A program made the translations under genes and the position numbers. Under the pieces are notes generated by a model, which was not told the DNA's origin, ran no database searches, and worked only from the letters and a program-made list of their open reading frames with translations. Positions 1-4,628 of a DNA stretch of 5,111 nt are shown here, one piece after another; within the stretch, counting starts at the first letter, position 1, and the number at the start of each line of letters is the position of its first letter. The DNA comes from Gammaproteobacteria bacterium. GTDB taxonomy: Bacteria; Pseudomonadota; Gammaproteobacteria; Chromatiales; Chromatiaceae. The stretch spans positions 1-5,111 of the forward strand of contig JAUXGQ010000187.1 of assembly GCA_030621975.1 (NCBI GenBank), in the 5' to 3' direction.

Positions 1-184
1 CCTCGGGCGAGCAGTTCCTTTGGATACGCTCCTCGGTCTGGCAGATTGGACAAACGAGAGAAGGTGTCATCTTCTTTTCGAGCACATGGTTCGCTTTTGC
101 GGGCGAATCGTGTTCTGAGAGATAGTCGTAGAGTTCTTCCAGATCTTTTTCCGCATCCTCGGTCAACAGAACCTCGTATGCCAC
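1..184 (-). pseudogene. RelE/ParE-family toxin, frameshifted and cut by window edge
   Basis: Reading leftwards from a GTG at 184-182, the frame gives 37 residues that look like the start of a ParE/RelE-type toxin (VAYEVLLTEDAEKDLEELYD, then a segment ending HVLEK at position 74). The same frame then yields unrelated residues. The family-like sequence resumes in another frame from position 71 (DDTFSRLSNLPDRGAYPKEL, then LAR) to the window edge. Only two bases lie between the last good codon and the first good codon of the new frame, so one base is missing, probably from a lost Ile codon before DD. The family normally acts as an mRNA interferase or gyrase poison; this copy should be inactive unless the shift is a sequencing error. 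It starts 3 bases after the antitoxin stop, the usual antitoxin-then-toxin operon layout. The family call rests on recognition of both halves. Confidence 0.8.
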
Positions 185-187
185 GTT

Positions 188-475
188 TTACCGTTCTCCA
201 TTGTGCTGGCGTCCACGCTTACGTAGCCGATGAACGATCGTCGAGGCGGGTTTTACTTGGCCTTTCTCAATCTGACGGTTACCCAACGCCAAGATCTTCA
301 ACAAGGCCAGGGTTTCCTGAGTCTGTTCGTAGCTTTCGATATCCTGAATAACTGCCCTGGCCTCGCCGTTTTGGGTGATGATCAGCGGCTGGCCCTGTTC
401 CCGAAGCTGTCGCATCACATCGGCTGCGTGTGCTTTGAGGTAGCTTATGGGCTTAATGTGTTTGGATAGTTTCAT
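188..475 (-). CDS. Phd/YefM-family type II antitoxin
   Basis: This 95-residue protein begins MKLSKHIKPISYLKAHAADV and contains the segment PLIITQNGEARAVIQDIESY. Both are hallmarks of the Phd/YefM fold, whose N-terminal half (about residues 1-60) binds operator DNA and dimerises, while the charged C-terminal tail (about 65-95, many Arg/Lys/His) wraps and neutralises the toxin. I chose the ATG at 475 because GGAG at 486-483 sits 7 bases upstream and the protein then starts exactly as family members do; the frame is open to 532 but those extra residues look non-family. It lies directly ahead of a ParE-like toxin. No frameshift or missing segment is visible, so the antitoxin appears intact although its partner is broken. 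It probably represses its own promoter through the palindrome at 498-524. Confidence 0.9.
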   Translation of the reverse strand: MKLSKHIKPISYLKAHAADVMRQLREQGQPLIITQNGEARAVIQDIESYEQTQETLALLKILALGNRQIEKGQVKPASTIVHRLRKRGRQHNGER

Positions 476-482
476 CGGCGAG

Positions 483-486
483 CTCC
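483..486 (-). promoter_or_regulatory. Ribosome binding site of the antitoxin gene
   Basis: On the minus strand GGAG (486-483) lies 7 bases before the ATG at 475. It supports that start over the longer open frame reaching 532. Confidence 0.6.
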
Positions 487-497
487 ATAGAGTAATT

Positions 498-524
498 GGC
501 CTTAATTTAGTCCGAATTAAGACC
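498..524. promoter_or_regulatory. Palindromic operator for the toxin-antitoxin operon
   Basis: CTTAATT at 501-507 and AATTAAG at 515-521 form a perfect 7-base inverted repeat with a 7-base centre. GG at 498-499 and CC at 523-524 extend it after one mismatch. It lies just upstream of the antitoxin and overlaps the proposed promoter, which is where Phd/YefM antitoxins usually bind to repress their own operon. Binding here is inferred from position and symmetry only. Confidence 0.6.
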
Positions 525-532
525 CTTTGCAA
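504..532 (-). promoter_or_regulatory. Probable promoter of the toxin-antitoxin operon
   Basis: On the minus strand a TTGCAA box (532-527, 4 of 6 matches to the -35 consensus) is followed after 17 bases by TAAATT (509-504, 4 of 6 matches to the -10 consensus). The operator palindrome covers the spacer and the -10 box, consistent with autorepression. The boxes are imperfect, so this is a moderate call. Confidence 0.4.
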
Positions 533-543
533 TGGGCGTGTTT

Positions 544-657
544 GAATGACCGGTCAGGGTCGGGTCCGGCCATTCGGTCGTCCGATGAAGGTATCTTTCT
601 GCACCGCGCTTTGATGCTGCAGTGCAATAGGCGGCAGCCGGCCAACGCCGGCCATTC
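544..657. repeat. Cluster of CCGGYCATTC motifs with hairpins
   Basis: CCGGCCATTC occurs at 566-575 and again at 648-657. GAATGACCGG at 544-553 is the same motif inverted with one change. The first two can pair as a 10-base stem with one mismatch around a 12-base loop. A second tight hairpin, GCCGGC (637-642) with GCCGGC (647-652) around the loop CAAC, overlaps the third copy. The arrangement resembles an intergenic dispersed repeat or the remains of a small mobile element, but I cannot name a family. No target duplication or transposase is visible. Confidence 0.45.
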
Positions 658-780
658 ACGTGTATACGACTTTCAGCACTTAACGGGTCCGTATATCCTT
701 GACGGGAAGAAAACTTGAATACCATGCAAGCTACTGGTGCCAAGATACTTTCTGAGACAATGAGAGTGGTAAGAATGGTA

Positions 781-810
781 TTGACATACGGACAGAGCGG
801 TCCGTTCATT
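781..810 (+). promoter_or_regulatory. Possible promoter with inverted repeat in the spacer
   Basis: TTGACA at 781-786 is a perfect -35 consensus box. At 17-18 bases spacing the only -10 candidates are poor (GTTCAT or TTCATT, 3 of 6). Between them ACGGAC (788-793) and GTCCGT (800-805) form a perfect 6-base inverted repeat with a 6-base centre. A weak -10 plus a symmetric site in the spacer is what an activator- or repressor-controlled promoter would look like. It lies 124 bases ahead of the decarboxylase ATG and could drive it. Confidence 0.35.
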
Positions 811-829
811 TAACTGTTAGAGTTCAAAA

Positions 830-913
830 ATGAAGTGTTCAGACGGAACTGAAATGAATCTGGGAGATCGAGTACTTATAGCGGGTAAGTGTCTTACGAT
901 GAACAGTGAATAG
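830..913 (+). pseudogene. Truncated remnant or 27-codon small ORF
   Basis: An ATG at 830 opens a 27-codon frame ending at TAG 911-913, starting MKCSDGTEMNLGDRVLIAGK. This resembles the first 20 or so residues of small (roughly 70-80 residue) bacterial hypothetical proteins that begin with a 'DGxExxLGDRV' pattern. The expected rest of that family, with an aromatic-rich core, does not follow in any frame. Either it is the stump of a gene truncated where the decarboxylase region begins, or it is a short leader peptide overlapping the start region of the next gene. No strong ribosome binding site precedes it. The resemblance is from memory and the match is short, so confidence is low. Confidence 0.35.
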
Positions 914-916
914 TCC

Positions 917-923
917 GGAAAGA
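917..923 (+). promoter_or_regulatory. Ribosome binding site favouring the ATG at 930
   Basis: GGAAAGA at 917-923 lies 6 bases before ATG 930. The alternative in-frame GTG at 906 has no comparable site, so the ATG is preferred for the decarboxylase. Confidence 0.4.
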
Positions 924-929
924 ATCCGT

Positions 930-1424
930 ATGTATGACTGGCACAAGAGAACTGGTAGGGCATATGTCACATCCGGGATAGGATATGGAAAAACAGAGCT
1001 TTCTGCTTTCGATGCAGCAGAACTAGATGCGAATATTATGTCAACCAACGCTGTTAGGGTTTCGTCGTTTGTTCCTCCCAATTGGCAGATCATCAATAGT
1101 AAGGAAGAGCTCGGAAAATGCACAGACAATGGTGCTTTCTTGCCAATGGCCTATGCCTATGCAGTGTCGAAAAGGAGTAGTGTGGCGGCTTCCTTACTTA
1201 TTGGGATTAACAAGGATACGACAAAGGCTTCAATAATCATGGAACATGCGGACGTGAATGTCACAAGCGAACAGTCAATCGAACAAACGGAGATTTGTAT
1301 AGAGGAAGCCTTTGGCTCCAGAGGTTGGGAGATCGATAGAATAGAAAAAGCCACAGTAGAAGCTGCCCCTAGAGATAGTCTGCATGTTTGCGTGCTGGTT
1401 GCGGTTGTGTTTGTTATCGATTAG
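930..1424 (+). CDS. pdaD: Pyruvoyl-dependent arginine decarboxylase
   Basis: This 164-residue protein matches the pyruvoyl-dependent arginine decarboxylase family (about 165 residues in the Methanocaldococcus jannaschii enzyme), which converts arginine to agmatine plus CO2 and consumes a proton. The family precursor cuts itself between two serines; the new Ser N-terminus becomes the pyruvoyl cofactor. Here the site is S45-S46 in VRVSSFVPP. Residues corresponding to the family's active-site Asp, Asn and Glu are D28 (SAFDAA), N40 (STNAVR) and E105 (IIMEHA). The C-terminal pattern SRGWEIDRIEKATVE is also typical. The segment after AYAYAVS is about two residues shorter than in the archaeal enzyme and lacks its Pro-Gly-Glu. 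An in-frame GTG at 906 would add 8 residues; ATG 930 is better placed. The gene is clearly AT-richer than the downstream operon, suggesting separate origin. Arginine is the likely substrate; another amino acid is possible. Confidence 0.87.
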   Translation: MYDWHKRTGRAYVTSGIGYGKTELSAFDAAELDANIMSTNAVRVSSFVPPNWQIINSKEELGKCTDNGAFLPMAYAYAVSKRSSVAASLLIGINKDTTKASIIMEHADVNVTSEQSIEQTEICIEEAFGSRGWEIDRIEKATVEAAPRDSLHVCVLVAVVFVID

Positions 1425-1477
1425 ACGGAAAATGGAGCGTCTAGCACAGGGTAGTTTGCCCGACTTCTGAGTTATAC

Positions 1478-1496
1478 ATGACTCCTTTGGGGTCAT
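1478..1496. other. Hairpin between decarboxylase and ATPase operon
   Basis: ATGACTCC (1478-1485) pairs with GGGGTCAT (1489-1496) around a TTT loop, 8 pairs with one G-T wobble. It lies 54 bases after the decarboxylase stop and 82 before atpD. No T-run follows on the plus strand, so a classic intrinsic terminator is not supported; it may be a regulatory site or a weak transcription barrier. The rest of 1425-1577 shows no gene and no convincing promoter, although the ATPase operon promoter should be here. Confidence 0.3.
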
Positions 1497-1577
1497 CTGC
1501 GGACATTCATAGTGGTGGGATCACGTTCGAGATTTCTACCGTCGTTGAAGGGATAGAACGGGTCAGGTTGCAGCTCG

Positions 1578-2978
1578 ATGAAAGCCGTAAGATTTGACGA
1601 CAAGCCGGAAGCACCTCCGATCGGGGAGATCACGGAGATCCACGGGCCGGTGGTCGTCATCGCCTGCCGCAAGCTGCCGCCACTGCGTCGGGCGCTGAAG
1701 ACTGAAGTCGATGGAGATATCTATCTTTTCGAAGTCCATCAGCATCTTGATGAGCGCCATGTGCGGGCGATCACCCTTCACTACAGCAGCGGTCTGCGCC
1801 GGGGGTTGGTCGTCTACGATACTCAAGCACCGGTACAGGTTCCAGTTTCCGAGACGTGTCTGGGGCGACTGCTGAATGGATTCGGCGAGCCTCTGGACGG
1901 AGGAGTCCCCCTGGAACGCAAGGAATTCCGCAACATCCACGGACGCCCGATAGCGCTTAGCGAGGCGGTGGGCGTAAGCGAGGTTCTGGAGACCGGCATC
2001 AAAGCGATCGATCTGCTGTGCCCCTTTGCGCGCGGCGGCAAGACGGGTCTGTTCGGCGGCGCGGGCGTTGGCAAGACGGTGTTGATCATGGAGTTCATGC
2101 ACGCCATAGCCGCCCTCCACGCAGGCGTCTCGGTCTTTGCCGGCGTGGGGGAGCGCATCCGCGAGGGTCACGAACTCTGGCATGAGATCAGAAAGGCGGG
2201 CGTGATGCCACAGACGCTCATGGTGTTCGGGCAGATGGACGAGTCGCCCGGCGTACGTTTTCGGGTGGGACTGTCCGCGCTCACCTACGCCGAGTACCTG
2301 CGCGATGCCACCGCCAGGGAGGTGTTGTTCGTCATGGACAATATCTTCCGCTTCGTCCAGGCAGGCAGCGAAGTCTCAAGCCTGCTGGGCCGAATGTCGG
2401 CGACCGTCGGCTACCAGCCGACCCTGACCACCGAGGTGGCGGAGATGCAGGAGCGCATCGTGTCTACCGGTCGCGGCGCCATCACCGCGGTGCAGGCGGT
2501 GTATGTCCCCGCCGACGACATGACCGATCCGGCGGTGAGCGCTATCCTGAGCCATCTGGACACGACGGTGATCCTTTCGAGAGATCAGGCAGGCAAAGGG
2601 ATATACCCCGCTTTGGATCCGCTGAGCTCAGCCAGTAAGCTGATGGACCGCTATACACTGGGTGATCGCCACTACAGAACCGCCGAGTCAGTGCGCGAAC
2701 ATCTGGCGCGCTACCACGAGCTGGAGGATATCATCGCCATGCTGGGCATCGAAGAGCTGTCGGAGAAGGACCAGCGAATCGTGCGCCGTGCCCGCAGGCT
2801 TCAGCAGTACCTCACCCAGCCTTTCCACATCACCGCTGCGCACACTGGACTGCCGGGTGTTTCCGTGCCGCTGCAAGATACGCTTGACGATTGCGAAGCC
2901 TTTTTGTCGGGAAAGTACGATGAGACGCCGGAAGAGGCCTGTTACATGCGCGGGAGCATGAAGGAGATGCGCCGTTGA
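1578..2978 (+). CDS. atpD: N-type (alternate F1Fo) ATPase subunit beta
   Basis: The 466-residue catalytic subunit of the rotary ATPase hydrolyses or makes ATP in the F1 head at the cytoplasmic membrane face. Visible landmarks are the N-terminal barrel domain (about 1-80), the Walker A loop GGAGVGKT (residues 160-167, K166), catalytic E192 and R193 in GVGERIRE, the Walker B aspartate D254 in FVMDN, and the adenine-pocket Tyr in GIYPALDPL (Y343). The signatures REGHELWHEIRKAGV and DNIFRFVQAGSEVSSLLGRM, together with being first gene, mark the N-type branch (TIGR03305-like) rather than ordinary F-type. Oddities are S223 in MDESPG and S274 in GRMSAT, where proline is usual, I194 after GER, where Thr or Ser is usual, and EELSEKD (392-398) for DELSEED. 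AGGT at 1565-1568 is a weak ribosome site for this ATG. Its stop overlaps the atpC start. Confidence 0.96.
   Translation: MKAVRFDDKPEAPPIGEITEIHGPVVVIACRKLPPLRRALKTEVDGDIYLFEVHQHLDERHVRAITLHYSSGLRRGLVVYDTQAPVQVPVSETCLGRLLNGFGEPLDGGVPLERKEFRNIHGRPIALSEAVGVSEVLETGIKAIDLLCPFARGGKTGLFGGAGVGKTVLIMEFMHAIAALHAGVSVFAGVGERIREGHELWHEIRKAGVMPQTLMVFGQMDESPGVRFRVGLSALTYAEYLRDATAREVLFVMDNIFRFVQAGSEVSSLLGRMSATVGYQPTLTTEVAEMQERIVSTGRGAITAVQAVYVPADDMTDPAVSAILSHLDTTVILSRDQAGKGIYPALDPLSSASKLMDRYTLGDRHYRTAESVREHLARYHELEDIIAMLGIEELSEKDQRIVRRARRLQQYLTQPFHITAAHTGLPGVSVPLQDTLDDCEAFLSGKYDETPEEACYMRGSMKEMRR
2961..2966 (+). promoter_or_regulatory. Ribosome binding site for the TTG start of atpC
   Basis: AAGGAG inside the end of atpD lies 8 bases before TTG 2975. 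This near-ideal site is the main reason to accept the rare TTG start, which overlaps the atpD stop as TTGA. Confidence 0.7.
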
Positions 2979-3373
2979 ACGGCTTCACCCTCAATCTTCT
3001 GGACCCGGGCCAGTCCGAGCGTATCGAAGGAGTGGCCTCCTTCGTGGGTGAGGACGCCACGGGCAGCTTCGGCATTCTTTCCGGGCACGCCCGCTTCATG
3101 ACGATGCTGAGCCTTGGGTTGGCACGTTTTCGGGAAATCGATGGACCCTGGCAATACCTGGCAGTGCCGGGTGCGCTTCTCTACTTCGTCGATGACATGC
3201 TGTATATCACTACCCGGTACTACCTCATGGACATGGATTTCGAACGGATCAGTCGGGTGTTGGAGGAGCGGATGGTCGCAGAGGAACGGGAGCTTCGCGC
3301 TGTCAAAGAGAGCCTGCGCTGCATGGAAGAGGAATTGTTCCGGCGCATGTGGGAATTGCGGCGCGTACAATGA
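2975..3373 (+). CDS. atpC: N-type ATPase subunit epsilon
   Basis: The 132-residue epsilon subunit forms part of the central stalk linking gamma to the c ring. The N-terminal beta-sandwich domain covers about residues 1-82 and contains GSFGILSGHARFMTML, the classic epsilon segment. The C-terminal part (about 83-132) is charged and helical, as in the regulatory helices of the family. The start is TTG, overlapping the atpD stop by 4 bases (TTGA), and is supported by AAGGAG 8 bases upstream. The next gene, atpQ, overlaps the end by 4 bases (ATGA). Placement of epsilon immediately after beta at the front of the operon is typical of N-type ATPases, whereas ordinary F-type operons have beta-epsilon at the end. 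Confidence 0.93.
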   Translation: MNGFTLNLLDPGQSERIEGVASFVGEDATGSFGILSGHARFMTMLSLGLARFREIDGPWQYLAVPGALLYFVDDMLYITTRYYLMDMDFERISRVLEERMVAEERELRAVKESLRCMEEELFRRMWELRRVQ

Positions 3374-3648
3374 CCGAGGAGAACCAACACCGCCGGCTGC
3401 GGGAAAAAGTGGAGCGTCAGTCCCGCCGGCTGAAACGGGCCGAACGGGAGCGACACCAATGGCTCGCCCAGACAGTCTTCATAGGTACCCTGGGCCTGGT
3501 CTTCGTCATCCCTGTAGTGATCAGTGCCTACTTGGGCGTCTGGCTGGACGGTCGTTTGGAGGGATATTCCATGAGTTGGACCTTGAGCCTGATTTTCCTC
3601 GGTGTCGTAGTGGGAGCGATCAACGTGTACCTGATGATAAAAGAGTAA
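3370..3648 (+). CDS. atpQ: N-type ATPase accessory membrane protein AtpQ (AtpZ/AtpI-like)
   Basis: This 92-residue protein has a very basic and acidic N-terminus (residues 1-30, rich in Arg, Glu and Lys, likely cytoplasmic and helical). Two hydrophobic segments follow, at about 32-57 and 68-90, separated by WLDGRLEGYSMSW. The 'G-x-WLD' pattern at the end of the first segment is typical of the AtpZ/AtpI-like 'ATPase gene 1' family. In N-type operons this gene, atpQ, sits after atpC; its role is thought to be in assembly of the c ring or in ion supply, not catalysis. I chose ATG 3370 because it overlaps the atpC stop (ATGA) and is family-sized; GTG 3349 in the same frame is not needed. In the usual order atpR would follow, but atpB starts only 2 bases after this stop. 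Confidence 0.85.
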   Translation: MTEENQHRRLREKVERQSRRLKRAERERHQWLAQTVFIGTLGLVFVIPVVISAYLGVWLDGRLEGYSMSWTLSLIFLGVVVGAINVYLMIKE

Positions 3649-3650
3649 TC

Positions 3651-4349
3651 ATGGCGCAACAGGAACTCACGGCCGGCGTACTGTTCTCGTTCGGTCCACT
3701 CGAGATCAGCGAAACGACGCTCACCGGCTGGGGCGTCCTGCTGGCCCTGGCCGGCGTTTCCGCTGTGGCCACGCGCCGCCTGCGTCTGGAGCCGGGAGCG
3801 TTTCAGACCGCGATCGAGGGCATTGTGAGTGTGCTGGAAGATGCGATCCGCGCCGTCGCTCCGCAACATGCGCGGCTGCTATTGCCCTTCATCGGTACTT
3901 TGTGGGTGTTCCTGGTGGTGGCCAACCTGGTCGGCCTCATCCCGGGCCTGCACTCACCCACCGGTGACCTGTCGGTCACTGCGGCCCTGGCGCTGCTGGT
4001 GTTCCTGTCGGTGCACTGGTATGGGATCCGCATCAACGGGCTGCGGCGCTATCTGCGCCATTATCTTCTTCCCAATCCCGTTCTGCTGCCCTTCCATCTG
4101 ATCAGTGAGATCACCCGCACCCTGGCCCTGGCCGTGCGTCTGTTCGGCAACATCATGAGCCTGGAGATGGCGGCGCTGCTGGTGCTGTTGGTGGCGGGGT
4201 TTCTCGCGCCCGTGCCCATCCTGATGTTGCACATCGTCGAAGCACTGGTGCAGGCCTACATCTTTGGCATGCTGGCGCTGGTTTATATCGCCGGAGGGAT
4301 CCAGGCACAGGAGTTGAAACAACAGAAAGACCCAGAGGAGCGATCATGA
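3651..4349 (+). CDS. atpB: N-type ATPase subunit a
   Basis: The 232-residue membrane stator subunit a provides the ion half-channels beside the c ring. It has about five hydrophobic segments: near residues 25-42, 78-98, 107-124, 154-190 (containing the conserved helix) and 195-222. The essential arginine is R163 in AVRLFGN. Downstream, E172 corresponds to E. coli aE219, while H194 and Q201 (LVQAYIF) correspond to aH245 and aQ252. One oddity is L171 directly before E172, where E. coli has glycine (aG218). The ATG at 3651 lies 2 bases after the atpQ stop, with only a weak ribosome site, so translation is probably coupled. The open frame runs upstream to 3114 but that extension overlaps atpC and atpQ and is not family sequence. 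The stop overlaps atpE by 4 bases. Confidence 0.95.
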   Translation: MAQQELTAGVLFSFGPLEISETTLTGWGVLLALAGVSAVATRRLRLEPGAFQTAIEGIVSVLEDAIRAVAPQHARLLLPFIGTLWVFLVVANLVGLIPGLHSPTGDLSVTAALALLVFLSVHWYGIRINGLRRYLRHYLLPNPVLLPFHLISEITRTLALAVRLFGNIMSLEMAALLVLLVAGFLAPVPILMLHIVEALVQAYIFGMLALVYIAGGIQAQELKQQKDPEERS

Positions 4350-4612
4350 CTGGTATCGATACATTTGTCCTTTATTCGACCATCGCCGCGGTTCTCGGCA
4401 TCGCGATCGGCGTGCTGCTGCCCGCCTTCGCCATGGGCCGGGCCATCAGCAGCGCGCTGGAGGCCTTGGCACGCCAACCGGAGAGCGAGCGCGCCATCAT
4501 GCGCACCCTGTTTATCGGCTTGGCCATGATCGAGTCCCTTGCCATCTATGTGCTGGTGATCGTACTCATCGTGCTGTTCCGCAACCCGCTGCTGGAATAT
4601 CTGCTTAGCTAG
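4346..4612 (+). CDS. atpE: N-type ATPase subunit c (rotor ring)
   Basis: The 88-residue hairpin protein forms the rotor ring. Helix 1 spans about residues 7-40, the polar loop carries ARQPES (42-47), and helix 2 spans about 51-78. The ion-carrying carboxylate is E63 in MIESLAIY. A gap-free comparison with the Na+-binding c of Ilyobacter tartaricus aligns E63 with E65, S64 with S66 and Y68 with Y70, but M30 with Q32 and L65 with T67. Two Na+ ligands are therefore lost, which favours H+ coupling. The helix 1 glycine motif is altered to V23, L25, A27, A29, G31. GAGGAG at 4335-4340, 5 bases before the ATG, is a strong ribosome site, fitting the need for many copies per complex. The ATG overlaps the atpB stop (ATGA). 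Confidence 0.95.
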   Translation: MTGIDTFVLYSTIAAVLGIAIGVLLPAFAMGRAISSALEALARQPESERAIMRTLFIGLAMIESLAIYVLVIVLIVLFRNPLLEYLLS

Positions 4613-4628
4613 CTACAAGAGGTGTTCC

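Larger units (their letters stand above)
533..829. other. Gene-free spacer between antitoxin and decarboxylase region
   Basis: I find no convincing gene here on either strand. Short open frames exist (for example 527-718 plus and 507-809 minus), but they have no family resemblance and no good ribosome binding site. The stretch holds the CCGGYCATTC repeats at 544-657 and a TTGACA box with an adjoining inverted repeat at 781-805. It separates leftward and rightward transcription, so it should contain promoters for both sides. Confidence 0.5.

Noticed and set aside
60..80. Programmed ribosomal frameshifting in the toxin gene
   Set aside because: No typical slippery heptamer with a downstream structure is evident, and this toxin family is not known to use frameshifting. 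A simple deletion or sequencing error is more likely.
527..718. A 63-codon plus-strand open frame over the repeat block
   Set aside because: It has no ribosome site and no recognisable family, and it runs through the CCGGYCATTC repeats and hairpins, so it is more likely non-coding.
1478..1496. An intrinsic terminator for the decarboxylase gene
   Set aside because: The stem is good but no T-run follows it on the plus strand, so it is listed only as a hairpin.
1563..2183. A 206-codon open frame on the minus strand opposite atpD
   Set aside because: It is the reverse shadow of the strongly conserved beta subunit, with no family pattern of its own.
2942..3370. A 142-codon minus-strand open frame opposite atpC
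   Set aside because: It is a shadow of a clear epsilon gene; GC-rich coding DNA commonly leaves such frames open.
3954..4322. A 122-codon minus-strand open frame rich in Gln and His opposite atpB
   Set aside because: The Gln/His-rich composition is what the reverse of Leu/Val-rich membrane codons gives. It is not a real protein.
3114..4349. A 411-codon open frame containing atpB with a long N-terminal extension
   Set aside because: The first 179 codons overlap atpC and atpQ in another frame and look like shadow sequence. Subunit a begins naturally at ATG 3651.
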